A program made the position numbers and the translations under genes. Positions 40,416 to 52,409 of a stretch of 64,000 bases of DNA are shown piece after piece; position 1 is the stretch's first letter; every line of letters begins with the position of its first letter. Source of the stretch: an uncultured Clostridia bacterium (GTDB lineage Bacteria; Bacillota; Clostridia; TANB77; CAG-508); assembly GCA_947632605.1 (NCBI GenBank), contig CANRPX010000006.1, positions 1-64,000 on the forward strand, written 5' to 3'. The notes below the pieces were generated by a model, which saw only the letters and a program-made list of their open reading frames with translations, was not told the origin of the DNA and ran no database searches.

Positions 40416-41075
40416 CTATAATAAGTTTGTATCATTTATAATTAATTCAAACCATAAACCTAAATATTTTGCTGCTCTCTTACTCATCTTTGTTCTGTCC
40501 ATAAATATTTCAAAATAATCAATAACAGGACAAATCTTTGTATCAATTGTTAAATTTAATATTGCTTTTCTTTCTTCAACATCTATTTTAAGTTCTGAAT
40601 TTGTAACCGCATAATTAACTTCATCATGTTTATCAAATAAGCTTCTATCTTTTTTAGAAACTCTACTTCTATGAGCATCAGATTTATCTGCTAAAATAAG
40701 TGCTGCTGATATATCACTAACTGCTGTTCCAGTTAATTCATCATGATTTCCAATTGCCATCATAATTTCTGTTCTATCTGATGCATCCATATTCATATCT
40801 TTTAAAATTTCATAAGCAAGTATTGCTCCTGTATGTGCATGATCTACTCTATTTACAGAATTTCCTATGTCATGCATATATCCAGCAATTCTTGCTAATT
40901 CTATCCTATGTTCATCATAACCTAAAGTACTTAATATATATGCTGCTCTTTCTGCTACTACTGAAACATGTCTATTAGAATGTTCTGTGTATCCTAAAAC
41001 ATCAAGTTGCTTTTGTGCATTTTTTATCAGCTCTTTTACTTCGATATTATTAACAACATCATCAAATGTTACCAT
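40416..41075 (-). CDS. HD-domain phosphohydrolase
   Basis: HSNRHVSVVAERAAYIL ... IAGYMHDIGNSVNRVDHAHTGA. Confidence 0.85.
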   Translation of the reverse strand: MVTFDDVVNNIEVKELIKNAQKQLDVLGYTEHSNRHVSVVAERAAYILSTLGYDEHRIELARIAGYMHDIGNSVNRVDHAHTGAILAYEILKDMNMDASDRTEIMMAIGNHDELTGTAVSDISAALILADKSDAHRSRVSKKDRSLFDKHDEVNYAVTNSELKIDVEERKAILNLTIDTKICPVIDYFEIFMDRTKMSKRAAKYLGLWFELIINDTNLL

Positions 41076-41178
41076 ATATCCTCCTTTTTGCTTGTATCTT
41101 ATGTAAATTTTATCTTTATTATTCTCGTAAATTGTATATTAAATTTTTAAAAATATCAACTATTTTAAAGAAAATTAT

Positions 41179-41532
41179 TTATTTAAAATTAACGCCTAAT
41201 ATTCCTCCTATTGCACCTCCAAATATTCCAAGCACTATCATTATTATTGAATTAATATTTAAATTAAATTCAAAATTTATAATACTTGATATTAAATATA
41301 GAATAAGCATATAAATTAATCCTAATACACTACCATAAATTATTCCTTTTTCTTTTTTTATTCTTGATATTCTAAATCCACCAATTAATAATGAAAAACT
41401 TGTAATACCAATTACAGATGGAATAATAACACTTTCACTAATAGATGTATTGCTAACTAATATAGATAAAATAAAAATTAAAATTATTGAAATTAAAATT
41501 GAAAGAAATGTTTCCCTTAAAAAATATCTCAT
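41179..41532 (-). CDS. TIGR04086-type membrane protein
   Basis: MRYFLRETFLSILISIILIF...GGAIGGILGVNFK; start moved to the inner ATG with GGAGG. Confidence 0.7.
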   Translation of the reverse strand: MRYFLRETFLSILISIILIFILSILVSNTSISESVIIPSVIGITSFSLLIGGFRISRIKKEKGIIYGSVLGLIYMLILYLISSIINFEFNLNINSIIMIVLGIFGGAIGGILGVNFK

Positions 41533-41565
41533 AAAAACCTCCAAATTTAAAAAATCTTCTAAAGC

Positions 41566-41606
41566 AAAAATACTTCTATAAATTATATTTACAGAAGTAT
41601 TTTTTA
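41566..41606 (-). terminator. Hairpin terminator
   Basis: aaaaatacttct ... agaagtattttt. Confidence 0.7.
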
Positions 41607-41623
41607 TAACAATTATTTTATTT

Positions 41624-43222
41624 TTAAATTTCGTTTGATGTTGTATTTGTTGTATTAGAAGATGTTGCATTTGTGTTTTCTACTACATTTTCTTCATCTG
41701 TTGTTTCATTTGTTTCATTTTTATTATCATTTTCTTCATTATCGTTATCGTTTTCTTCAGAAGGTTCTATGTATTCACCATTTTCATCAATATTAATTAA
41801 GTTGTTTTCTTCTAGAAAAGTTCTTAAATTAGTTTCTTGACCATCATGTTCCATATAATATGTTGTTTCTCCAGATTTTGTAATTGAATATATTTTAGAA
41901 CAAGATAATGGTAAAATTATTCTTTGAGCATTTACATCGAAAATTCCAAAAGAATCCTCTTGATTTATAACAATTCCTTCTATTCCAACTGTACCTGGTA
42001 TTGTTAGAACACTTTCTTCATGTCCAGAAGATGTAGTTTTTGAAGTTGTTTTACATCCCAAACCATCATATAAAATAGAAAGTATCATTTCTCCTTCTAC
42101 ATTAAATAAACCATATTTACCATCTTTCTTTACTGGAATAACTTTTCCAAAAATTAATGATGGGTTTTCTATTTCTTCAGATTCAAAATCTTTAACATCA
42201 TATCCTATTTCATCATTTTCTGCGTGAATAATAGTTTTTCCTGCTCTATTAAGAACTCCATATTCTCCATCTTTTTCAACTAAATATAATTGTTTTTCAT
42301 TTTCTAAATCAGCTAATAATGTAATGTTTTCATATTCAGAAGGAGCAATTACTGTACCACCTTCAGAATTTAAAATTCCCATTGTTCCATTTGATACTGT
42401 TACATAGAATTCTTTTACATTTTGAACAAATTTTATATCATCATATTTTATACTTATAATTTCTTTACCAGTTTCTAGTGAAACAACACCATATAAGTTT
42501 CCATCACTGTCTTTTAATCCATTTCCAACTACTACATATCCATAAAGAGTTGCTCTTAGGTTTTCGTAATATCCACTCATTTCTGTATAACCTAATTGAG
42601 CAATAGCAGATTGAGCATTTTTTATCATGTATTCTAATGTATAAAATCTAAATCTATAATCTTTCCAATCAATTTGTACATTAAGCATTTCTTGTGCATC
42701 TTCTTTAGATACATATATTTCTCCATTAATCATTTTTACTGGATTTACTAATGAAAATGTTTCATAATATCCATTTTCATTTTTCATACTAACTTCTATT
42801 TCTGCAAGCATAGGTTTTTCATTATTAATTGTATCAATATACTTTTCGAATTTATTAGAATTTACAGACATAGAAACTATTTCAAAATCATTTTGTAAAT
42901 AGCAACTATTTTCATCTTCATCAAACTTATTATATTCTCCTTTAGTATATCGATAATTTAAAATTGATCCTAATTCTTTAATATTAAGATAAATTATACC
43001 ATCATCTGACTTGTTATAGAAATTTTTAGGTATAGATTTTATCTCTGCTCCATCTAAAAATAATTTTTCTGTAATAGAATCTTGATATTTTAATATACCA
43101 ATTATTGCAGAAAATATAACGACTAGCAAAGCACATAAAATTATTGATAACATTACTTTTCTTCTATTTTTAGTATTCTTTTCTAGTCTTTCTTTATACA
43201 AATCGCTTTCTTCTAGATTCAT
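41624..43222 (-). CDS. Membrane-anchored WG-repeat protein
   Basis: Repeats such as DGEYGVLNRAGKTIIHAEND and DGKYGLFNVEGEMILSILYDGLG; Asn/Glu/Thr-rich C-terminus. Confidence 0.75.
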   Translation of the reverse strand: MNLEESDLYKERLEKNTKNRRKVMLSIILCALLVVIFSAIIGILKYQDSITEKLFLDGAEIKSIPKNFYNKSDDGIIYLNIKELGSILNYRYTKGEYNKFDEDENSCYLQNDFEIVSMSVNSNKFEKYIDTINNEKPMLAEIEVSMKNENGYYETFSLVNPVKMINGEIYVSKEDAQEMLNVQIDWKDYRFRFYTLEYMIKNAQSAIAQLGYTEMSGYYENLRATLYGYVVVGNGLKDSDGNLYGVVSLETGKEIISIKYDDIKFVQNVKEFYVTVSNGTMGILNSEGGTVIAPSEYENITLLADLENEKQLYLVEKDGEYGVLNRAGKTIIHAENDEIGYDVKDFESEEIENPSLIFGKVIPVKKDGKYGLFNVEGEMILSILYDGLGCKTTSKTTSSGHEESVLTIPGTVGIEGIVINQEDSFGIFDVNAQRIILPLSCSKIYSITKSGETTYYMEHDGQETNLRTFLEENNLINIDENGEYIEPSEENDNDNEENDNKNETNETTDEENVVENTNATSSNTTNTTSNEI

Positions 43223-43237
43223 AAAAATTTCCTCTCT

Positions 43238-44401
<1,164 letters not shown>

Positions 44402-44411
44402 TTATTTAAAT

Positions 44412-45713
44412 TTATCTTTCTTCTTTACCAATATCTGTTTTTTCTGAAGAATCTTGCTCTTTAAAAGATCTTCCAATATTATTTATTGAATTTATTACAG
44501 AAGCATCTACTCTAGAGCCTGTATTTTCAAGAAATTCTTCATTTCTTTGAACATCTCTATCTTGGCTTTTTTCTGTTACAGAGATTTCTCCAGTTTCTTC
44601 TCCTCTTTTTCTTAATTCTTGTTCTAATATAGGTCTCATTCTTTCTGAAAAACTTTTTTTACCATATACAAGAATCGGTCTACCTGTACTATCTTTTCCT
44701 ATATCTATTTTTTTAGATACTAAAATTCCTTGACCAAAAATAACTTTATCACCTTTAGTAACTGGTTTTTCAAGAAAAATATATTTAAATCTATTTAATC
44801 CTCTCTTTTCTTCTGGGCTTTCATAAGGTCTAGCACCATTAATTTTTAGATAAATATCTTCAAAATCTATATGTTTATCTGTTAATCTAAAGTTAACTTT
44901 TTTTAATTCTGTTTGATAAGAATGTAATGTTTCTTTATCTCCAGAAATAAATGCTTTGCCCATTTTCTTTAAATCATCAAATCGTCCAAATCCCAATTTT
45001 TCAAATACTAAATATGTTTTTTTACCAGGAACATTTTCTGGACTATCAGAACCATCATTGGTTTTTCCTATATTAGAAACGACTTTACGCACTGAGCCTA
45101 CAAAACCTCTATATTTTGGAACTGGTTGTCTATCATTTACTTTATCTGATTCAATTAGTCCTAAATCAATAAGTGCATCAAAGTTTCTAAAATTTGCTTT
45201 ATGAGTTACAGTTGAAAATTTTTGATTATATACTCTAACTCCATTTTCTTTTTCTGTGTATGGTGATCCTTCAAGACCTTGTTTATATCTTTCAAATCCA
45301 ATTAATGCTTGTAATGCCATCATAGAAGATTTTTCATACACATCAAATCCTCTCATGTGAGAATCTAACCCAATTCTTGTATCTTGAAAAATCTGTCTTT
45401 CTCCATCTTGTCCTCTTTTAGAAACAAACATTAAACTTGGTTCCGTTTTGTATATTACATTTGCTCCAGCTCTTACTCCTGCATATACACTACCAATTAA
45501 TAAAGATGTACCAACAATTCCTGGTGCAATTGTAGCAGCTCCTGCTCCTAATACAAATAATGAAGTTGCTCCTAATATTTTTAGTCCTCTTCTTCTTCCA
45601 TCAGCTATTTTATATTTATTTTTATCAATAAATTTAGCTAACGGATTATTTGTTGTAATTTGAGGTAAATTACTACCTGTTTCTTCATATTTTTTCTCTT
45701 GTTCTTTATCCAT
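44412..45713 (-). CDS. Hypothetical protein, lineage-restricted
   Basis: 433 aa with a hydrophobic Gly/Ala-rich segment near the N-terminus; no recognised domain. Confidence 0.5.
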   Translation of the reverse strand: MDKEQEKKYEETGSNLPQITTNNPLAKFIDKNKYKIADGRRRGLKILGATSLFVLGAGAATIAPGIVGTSLLIGSVYAGVRAGANVIYKTEPSLMFVSKRGQDGERQIFQDTRIGLDSHMRGFDVYEKSSMMALQALIGFERYKQGLEGSPYTEKENGVRVYNQKFSTVTHKANFRNFDALIDLGLIESDKVNDRQPVPKYRGFVGSVRKVVSNIGKTNDGSDSPENVPGKKTYLVFEKLGFGRFDDLKKMGKAFISGDKETLHSYQTELKKVNFRLTDKHIDFEDIYLKINGARPYESPEEKRGLNRFKYIFLEKPVTKGDKVIFGQGILVSKKIDIGKDSTGRPILVYGKKSFSERMRPILEQELRKRGEETGEISVTEKSQDRDVQRNEEFLENTGSRVDASVINSINNIGRSFKEQDSSEKTDIGKEER

Positions 45714-45723
45714 TTTTTCTCCT

Positions 45724-46749
45724 CTATTTTATAAACATTGCATCTCCAAAACTAAAAAATTTATATTCTTTTTCAACAGCCTCTTTATATGCTTTCATAA
45801 TAAAATCTTTTCCTGCTAAACTAGAAACTAACATTATTAGTGTAGATTCTGGTAAGTGAAAATTAGTAATTAAACAATCAATACATTTAAATTTATATCC
45901 TGGATAAATAAAAATATTTGTATCTGCTTCTATTTCTTCTACTAATCCATCTTTATCTGCAACAGATTCTAATACTCTACAAGAAGTTGTACCTACTGCT
46001 ATTATTCTTTTTCCTTCTATTTTAGCTTTATTAATTTTATCTGCATCTTCTTTTTTAATATAATAATGTTCTGAATGCATTTCGTGATCTTCAACATTTT
46101 CAACTTTTACTGGTCTAAAAGTTCCTATTCCCACATGAAGAGTTACATTTGCTATTTCTACACCTTTTTCTTCAATTTTCTTTAATAATTCTTCTGTAAA
46201 ATGTAATCCAGCAGTTGGTGCAGCAGCAGAACCATCATATTTTGCATAAACAGTTTGATATTTTTTATTATCTTCCTTTGTTGCTTCAGTAATATATGGT
46301 GGAAGTGGCATAAGTCCAACTTTATCTAATATTTCATTAAAAATTCCTTTATATTCGAATTTAACTTTTCTATTTCCACTTTCTAAAACCTCTAAAACAG
46401 TGGCTTTTAGAATTCCATCTCCAAAATAAACTACTGAATTTGGTTTTACTTTATTTCCAGGTCTAACCATAACTTCCCAAGTATCGCCTTCTATTCTTTT
46501 TAATAATAAAAACTCTACTTTGGCTCCTGTATCTTTTTCTCCATATAATCTTGCTGGTATAACTTTTGTGTTATTTATTACTAAACAATCTCCTGGATTT
46601 AAGTAATCTATTATGTCTTTAAAAACTTTATGTTCAATCTTTTCTTTTTTTCTATCTAAAACCATTAGTCTAGCTTCATCTCTTTTTTCATAAGGATGTT
46701 GTGCAATTAGTTTTTCTGGTAGTTCATAATTAAAGTCAGAGACTTTCAT
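45724..46749 (-). CDS. queA: S-adenosylmethionine:tRNA ribosyltransferase-isomerase
   Basis: [34 protein letters not shown] ... [14 protein letters not shown]. Confidence 0.96.
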   Translation of the reverse strand: MKVSDFNYELPEKLIAQHPYEKRDEARLMVLDRKKEKIEHKVFKDIIDYLNPGDCLVINNTKVIPARLYGEKDTGAKVEFLLLKRIEGDTWEVMVRPGNKVKPNSVVYFGDGILKATVLEVLESGNRKVKFEYKGIFNEILDKVGLMPLPPYITEATKEDNKKYQTVYAKYDGSAAAPTAGLHFTEELLKKIEEKGVEIANVTLHVGIGTFRPVKVENVEDHEMHSEHYYIKKEDADKINKAKIEGKRIIAVGTTSCRVLESVADKDGLVEEIEADTNIFIYPGYKFKCIDCLITNFHLPESTLIMLVSSLAGKDFIMKAYKEAVEKEYKFFSFGDAMFIK

Positions 46750-46773
46750 TTTTGATTCCTTTCTTATTTTAAC

Positions 46774-47367
46774 TTATTTTTCTATCTTTTCAAATATTTT
46801 TTCTACTTCAGTTTTTAAATCACAATTTTTTCTATTATGAATTACAAAATCAGATCTTTTTATATAAAATTCATCTTCATTTTGTATATTAAGTCTACTT
46901 TTTGCAGTTTTTTTATCTATATTATCTCTTTTACAAATTCTTTCAATTTTTAAATCTTCATCAGCTATTAAAGAAATTACAAAATCACAATATTTTTGAA
47001 TTCCAGATTCAAAAAGTAGTGGCGCATCTATTATTACAATTTTAATTTTAGGGTCATTTATATTTTTTATTCTATCTAATATTTCTTTTACAACATAATT
47101 AAATGTTAGATTATTTAGTTTTTCACGAGAAGAATTGTCATTATATATTTTATCCGCTAAAGCTTTTCTATTTAAGTTATCATTTTCTAAAAAAACTTCT
47201 TCTCCAAAAGTATTTTTTATTGCCATTAAGTATTCTGTACCTGGAATACTCATTTCTTTAACTATTTTATCAGCATCCATAACTTTAACATCTTCACGTT
47301 CATCTAAAATTTTACTTAAAGTAGTTTTTCCACTACCAGAAGTTCCTGTAATTCCTATAATTTTCAA
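46774..47367 (-). CDS. coaE: Dephospho-CoA kinase
   Basis: MKIIGITGTSGSGKTTLSKILDERE ... IDAPLLFESGIQKYCDFVI. Confidence 0.92.
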   Translation of the reverse strand: MKIIGITGTSGSGKTTLSKILDEREDVKVMDADKIVKEMSIPGTEYLMAIKNTFGEEVFLENDNLNRKALADKIYNDNSSREKLNNLTFNYVVKEILDRIKNINDPKIKIVIIDAPLLFESGIQKYCDFVISLIADEDLKIERICKRDNIDKKTAKSRLNIQNEDEFYIKRSDFVIHNRKNCDLKTEVEKIFEKIEK

Positions 47368-47381
47368 AGTTTTTCCTCCAA

Positions 47382-47816
47382 TTATAAAGATTTTATAGCA
47401 CTTGTTGCTAAATAATCACATCTATTGTTAAACTCATTATCACTATGACCTTTTACTTTTACAAATTCTATTTTATGTTTCTTAACTAAATTATAAAGTT
47501 CTTTCCAAAGTTCTTTATTTTTAACTGGGTCTTTTCCAGATGTTTTCCAATTATTTTTTTGCCAATTTTCAATCCATCCTTGATTAAAAGCATTTACTAC
47601 ATAAGCACTATCACTATAAACCTTAACTTTACATTCTTCTTTCAATAATTTTATTGCTTCCAAAACAGCAGTAATTTCCATGATATTATTAGTTGTTTCT
47701 TTGCTAGCTCCAGATATTTCTTTTTTTATATCATTATACATTAAAATTGCTCCCCATCCTCCTGGACCTGGGTTTCCAGAACAAGCTCCATCTGTGTAAA
47801 TTGTAACTTCTTTCAT
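47382..47816 (-). CDS. rnhA: Ribonuclease HI
   Basis: [22 protein letters not shown] ... [19 protein letters not shown]. Confidence 0.96.
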   Translation of the reverse strand: MKEVTIYTDGACSGNPGPGGWGAILMYNDIKKEISGASKETTNNIMEITAVLEAIKLLKEECKVKVYSDSAYVVNAFNQGWIENWQKNNWKTSGKDPVKNKELWKELYNLVKKHKIEFVKVKGHSDNEFNNRCDYLATSAIKSL

Positions 47817-47934
47817 TTAATTTTCCTCTTATTTTTTATAATAAATATTATTTATAAATTAATTTGTATTTTAAATAAATATGTGATATTATACCAGTAA
47901 ATTTAAAATATTACAATACGGGTGGTGATATATT

Positions 47935-49167
47935 TTGGATGGAATTTTAGGAATAGTATCTGAATATAATCCTTTTCATAATGGTCATCTACATCATTTA
48001 GAAATTTCAAAACAAGTTACAAAAACTGCTTTTACAGTTGTAGTTATGAGTGGAAATTTTGTTCAACGTGGAGATACTTCACTTATTAACAAATGGGTAA
48101 AAACAGAAATGGCACTAAAAGCTGGTGTTGACTTAGTAATTGAACTTCCAACTGTTTATTCAATTTCAAGTGCTGAAAATTTTGCAGATGGAGCAGTTAA
48201 AATTTTAAACAGTTTAGGTGTTGTTGATTTTATTTCTTTTGGAAGTGAAATTGGAGAAATTAATCCTTTAAATGATGTTGCAAATATTTTATATAAAGAA
48301 CCAAAAGAATTTTCTTCTTTAATAACTACACAATTAAAATCTGGATTATCTTATCCTAAAGCTAGAGAAATTGCATTGTCACAATTTTTTGGTAGTTCTA
48401 AAAAATATTCCGAAATATTAAATAACCCAAATAATATCTTAGGTGTTGAATATTTAAAATCTTTAAAAAGGCATAGAAGTCACATTAAACCTCTTACAAT
48501 AAAAAGAGATTATAGTGATTATAATAGTAAAAATGAAAAAAATGGTATTGCTAGTGCAACAGCAATTAGAACAATGATTCAAGCAAATAAAAATGTACAT
48601 TATGTTGTACCTTATGAAACTTATGAACTTTTAGATGAAGAAATGACAAATGGAAGAATTGTTAAAGACTTATCTGTTTTTGAAAAAGAAATAATATATA
48701 CTCTTAGAAAAATGCCTTTATCAGAAATAGCAAATTTACCAGATGTATCTGAAGGTCTTGAAAACAAGATAAAATTGGCTGCTAATAATTGCAATAATTT
48801 TGAAGATTTAATGCAAAATATAAAATCAAAAAGATATACTCAAACTAGAATTCAAAGAATATTGTTATATGCTCTTTTAGGAATTTCACAAAAAGATATT
48901 AATGCTTCAAAAAAGGTTACACCATATATTAGAGTATTAGGATTCAATAAACATGGAAAACGTATTATATCTGCAATAGCTGCTGCAAATCCTAAATTAA
49001 ATATTATAGTATCAGTTAAAAAATTTATGGAAAATTCTAATGATACACTTTTAAGAAATATGATTTCAAAAGATATTTTAGCTACTAATATTTATACTTT
49101 AGGATATAAAAAAGATTCTGTTGCAAATTTAGATTATACTCATAAAGTAATAGAATTTAATAATTAA
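47935..49167 (+). CDS. tRNA(Met) cytidine acetate ligase-like nucleotidyltransferase (YlbM/TmcAL family)
   Basis: GIVSEYNPFHNGHLHHLEISKQ ... VVMSGNFVQRGD; TTG start after GGTGGTG. Confidence 0.9.
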   Translation: MDGILGIVSEYNPFHNGHLHHLEISKQVTKTAFTVVVMSGNFVQRGDTSLINKWVKTEMALKAGVDLVIELPTVYSISSAENFADGAVKILNSLGVVDFISFGSEIGEINPLNDVANILYKEPKEFSSLITTQLKSGLSYPKAREIALSQFFGSSKKYSEILNNPNNILGVEYLKSLKRHRSHIKPLTIKRDYSDYNSKNEKNGIASATAIRTMIQANKNVHYVVPYETYELLDEEMTNGRIVKDLSVFEKEIIYTLRKMPLSEIANLPDVSEGLENKIKLAANNCNNFEDLMQNIKSKRYTQTRIQRILLYALLGISQKDINASKKVTPYIRVLGFNKHGKRIISAIAAANPKLNIIVSVKKFMENSNDTLLRNMISKDILATNIYTLGYKKDSVANLDYTHKVIEFNN

Positions 49168-49202
49168 TAATTAGAAGTAATGATTATTTCATTACTTCTT
49201 TT
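49168..49202. terminator. Bidirectional hairpin between convergent genes
   Basis: agaagtaatga ttatt tcattacttct. Confidence 0.65.
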
Positions 49203-50338
49203 ATTACTTTTGCCAAATATTTCATACTTATATTACACTGTTCTAATGTATTTCCAGTTGCACCAACTTCTATTATGCAAGCACCTTTTGCCACATGTTG
49301 ATTATATCTTGAATCTCTTAGAATTATTGGTTTAAAAAGTCCTGGATACATTTCATTTGCTTTTTCTTGAATTTTAATTGCAAATTTAAAATTATTTATC
49401 CAATTTGGATGTTCTAATCCTCCTCCATCACTTCCAATTACAAACATAATTTGTGCTCCTACTTCTTCTCCAATTTGTACAGAAGGAGCATATCCGCTAT
49501 TATTTCCTAAAGCATCTCTATGTAAATCTATTACAAATTCTGCATTGCTTTCATTTGCTAAAATATTTTGAATTGTTGATAATCCTCTTGTATAAGATCC
49601 TGTATATGCGGGATAATCATGATATGTTTTATTATGATTTACATTAAATCCTAAACTAATTAATTCATTAGATAATTCAGTTCCCACTCTTGCAACACTT
49701 TTTTCTAAATCAATTGTTCTAAAATTTCCAGTGGCAACATAATTATTTGCTTCAGTTGGTGTATAACTTTCACAAGTATGTGTGTGATAAATTACTATAT
49801 CTGTTTTATTATCTAAATCAACATTTGGTACAAGCATTTCCTGTGTTAATGGATATTTAGATTCATTTTTTATTTTTACACTATTATAAACATCTGTAAA
49901 AGTATCAACTTTATTATTTTCTTCAATTATTTTAGTCGGTAAGTTATCTGCTATATTAACAGTATTTTTATTATTCATTTCTGGATTTGTTTCATCAATT
50001 TCTAAAAGTTCTTCCATATTTTCTGCTTCCATTAAATCCTTTTCTGTGTCTAATACAGCAATTTCTGACATTAATAATTTTTTTATTCCACTTACTTTTT
50101 CATTTGTAATTTTATTTTCTTCAAAAGACTTTGAAATTACAATAGATTCTTCTATCACTCTTGTATGTAAATTATCTAAAAAATTTTTCTCTTTTAATTC
50201 TGAAATTATTGATATAATATTAGCATTTTTTACTTTTGATATTATTTGAAAAAATATAAATAATACTAACAAAATAATTATTACTTTTTTTATAAAATTA
50301 ATTATATCTTTTAAATTTATAACTGCTAAATTAATCAT
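49184..50338 (-). CDS. spoIIP: Stage II sporulation protein P (SpoIIP)
   Basis: IVIYHTHTCESYTPTE ... FVIDLHRDALGNNSGYAP ... ACIIEVGATGNTLEQ. Confidence 0.9.
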   Translation of the reverse strand: MINLAVINLKDIINFIKKVIIILLVLFIFFQIISKVKNANIISIISELKEKNFLDNLHTRVIEESIVISKSFEENKITNEKVSGIKKLLMSEIAVLDTEKDLMEAENMEELLEIDETNPEMNNKNTVNIADNLPTKIIEENNKVDTFTDVYNSVKIKNESKYPLTQEMLVPNVDLDNKTDIVIYHTHTCESYTPTEANNYVATGNFRTIDLEKSVARVGTELSNELISLGFNVNHNKTYHDYPAYTGSYTRGLSTIQNILANESNAEFVIDLHRDALGNNSGYAPSVQIGEEVGAQIMFVIGSDGGGLEHPNWINNFKFAIKIQEKANEMYPGLFKPIILRDSRYNQHVAKGACIIEVGATGNTLEQCNISMKYLAKVIKEVMK

Positions 50339-50417
50339 AATATTTCCTCACTCACAAATAAGTATATTTGTTTTGAAAATAATTTATGACTAATTGTTTA
50401 TTAGACTACTTTATTGC

Positions 50418-50465
50418 AAAAAAAGATGCTTTTAACACTTGTGCAGTGTTTTTGCATCTTTTTTA
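50418..50465 (-). terminator. Hairpin terminator downstream of hisS
   Basis: aaaaaagatgc ... gcatctttttt with inner pairing aacactt/aagtgtt-like. Confidence 0.7.
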
Positions 50466-50467
50466 TT

Positions 50468-51706
50468 CTAGTCTTTAATTACTTTACTTATCTCTTCTAA
50501 ATTAAGTTTTACTTCTGTTTCATTTCCAGTTTGCATATTTTTTATTTTTGCTTTTTCCATCTCAAGTTCATTTTCTCCAATAACTAAAAGATATTTTGCA
50601 TTTATTTTGTTTGAATATTTCATCTGTGCATTAAAACTTCTTTCACATATATCTTTTTCTATTACATAACCTTTTTTTCTTAAATTTTTAGATAATTCAA
50701 TTGCTTTTTGATTTTCTTTATTTCCAACTGAAAGAATATATAAGTCAGGTTTTGTTTCTTCAGTTTTATTTTTGTACATATCCATTAGTCTTTCAACTCC
50801 TACTGCAAATCCAATTGCTGGAGTTTTTGGTCCTCCGAATTCTTCAACTAAACCATCATATCTTCCTCCTCCTAATACTGTAAGTTCTGTGGTTTCATCA
50901 ACAAATTCAAAAACTGTTTTAGTATAATAATCTAATCCTCTAACAATAGTACTATCTATTTCATAATCTAATCCTGCATTTTTAAGCATTGATTTTACAT
51001 TTTCAAAATGTTCTTTACATTCATCACATAAATAATCTATCATTTTTGGAGCGTTTTCATTAAGCTTTTTACATTTAGATTCTTTACAATCTAAAATTCT
51101 CATTGGATTTTTTTCAAATCTACTTTTGCAAGTATCACAGTATTTATCTAAATTCTTGCTTAAGAAGTTTCTCAATATTTTTTGATATTCTTCTCTACAT
51201 TTTGGACATCCAATACTATTTAATCTCAATTTAATATTTTCCAACTTTAAATCTTCAAAAATTTGATTTCCCATTAAAATAGTATCAACATCTGCTAAAT
51301 AACTACTACTTCCAATTAATTCTGCTCCGATTTGGTGAAATTCTCTTAATCTTCCTTTTTGAACATTTTCATATCTATACATTGCCATGTTATACCAAAG
51401 TTTAACAGGACTTGGCATACTTCCCATACCATTTTCTAAATAAGCTCTAACTACTCCAGCTGTACCTTCTGGTCTTAAAGTTATACTTCTTCCGCCTTTA
51501 TCATCAAATGTATACATTTCTTTTTGAACAACATCTGTTGTTTCTCCTACTCCTCTTTGAAATAATTCTGTATGTTCAAAAACTGGAACTCTTATTTCTT
51601 TAAAATTATAACTATCAAATATTTTTTTAACTATATTTTCTACTTCTTGCCATTTATAACTTTCTTCTGGTAATAAATCTTTAGTGCCTTTTGGTTTTTG
51701 TATCAT
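50468..51706 (-). CDS. hisS: Histidyl-tRNA synthetase
   Basis: IQKPKGTKDLLPEESYKWQ ... IRVPVFEHTELFQRGVGETTDVVQKEMYTF ... VRGLDYYTKTVFEF. Confidence 0.96.
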   Translation of the reverse strand: MIQKPKGTKDLLPEESYKWQEVENIVKKIFDSYNFKEIRVPVFEHTELFQRGVGETTDVVQKEMYTFDDKGGRSITLRPEGTAGVVRAYLENGMGSMPSPVKLWYNMAMYRYENVQKGRLREFHQIGAELIGSSSYLADVDTILMGNQIFEDLKLENIKLRLNSIGCPKCREEYQKILRNFLSKNLDKYCDTCKSRFEKNPMRILDCKESKCKKLNENAPKMIDYLCDECKEHFENVKSMLKNAGLDYEIDSTIVRGLDYYTKTVFEFVDETTELTVLGGGRYDGLVEEFGGPKTPAIGFAVGVERLMDMYKNKTEETKPDLYILSVGNKENQKAIELSKNLRKKGYVIEKDICERSFNAQMKYSNKINAKYLLVIGENELEMEKAKIKNMQTGNETEVKLNLEEISKVIKD

Positions 51707-51748
51707 ATTAATTCTCCTATCTCTTAAATAATCTTTTTTAATTTTATT

Positions 51749-52400
51749 TTAAAAATCTTTTGGTTTTAATTCTAAATATATATTTCTTTCATCTTGTATC
51801 ATTGTGATTTTTCCATGACCTGGATATACAATCGTTTCATCTGGAAGTGGCATCAATCTATTTGTAATTGAATCAATAATTTCTTCAAAATTTCCGAGTT
51901 GGAAGATCTGTTCTACCCCAAGTTCCTGAAAATAATGTATCACCTGTAAATACAAGTTTTTCTTTTTCAGAATATAAACTTAATCCACCTTTTGTATGTC
52001 CTGGAGTTGCTATAACTTTAAATTCTATATCTCCAACATGAATTAAGTCTCCATCATCTACTCTAGAATCTGCTTCTAATTCTGGCTTTTCCATTCCTAT
52101 ATAACATGCTAAATTTATATTTTCATCAAATAATCCTTCACTATCTTGTCTACTTATAAGAATTTTTCCACCTTTTAATCTTTTTAATTCTTGCACACCA
52201 CCTATGTGGTCTGCATGACAATGAGTTAAAAAAATGTATTTTAAATTAGCATTTAAAACATCTAATGTTTCTGCTATTCTTTCAGGTTCACCACCTGGGT
52301 CAATTACCATTGCTTCTTTTTTTACTTCATCACATACAACATAAGAATTTGTTAAAATTCCATGTTGTTTTGTTTGAACATGCAATCTTTTTAATAACAT
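51749..52400 (-). CDS. MBL-fold metallo-hydrolase (glyoxalase II-like), interrupted by an apparent +1 frameshift at position 51896
   Basis: ORF 51885..52400 has FLTHCHADHIGG, ATPGHTKGGLSLY, FTGDTLFSGTWGRTDLPT then RKF*. Skipping the C of ACT C GGA AAT joins GNFEEIIDSITNRLMPLPDETIVYPGHGKITMIQDE (ORF 51749..51955); 651 nt = 216 aa plus stop. Lies between rel and hisS, where a homologue is common in Firmicutes. Confidence 0.88.
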
Positions 52401-52409
52401 ATATGTCTC

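Noticed and set aside
41533-41670. N-terminal extension of the TIGR04086-like ORF (MQHLLIQQIQHQTKF...)
   Set aside because: Lies across the terminator hairpin and overlaps the upstream gene end; the internal ATG with GGAGG matches the family start.
50339-51760. T-box leader for hisS (and likewise metG)
   Set aside because: Upstream intergenic regions are very short (tens of nt) and lack T-box features.
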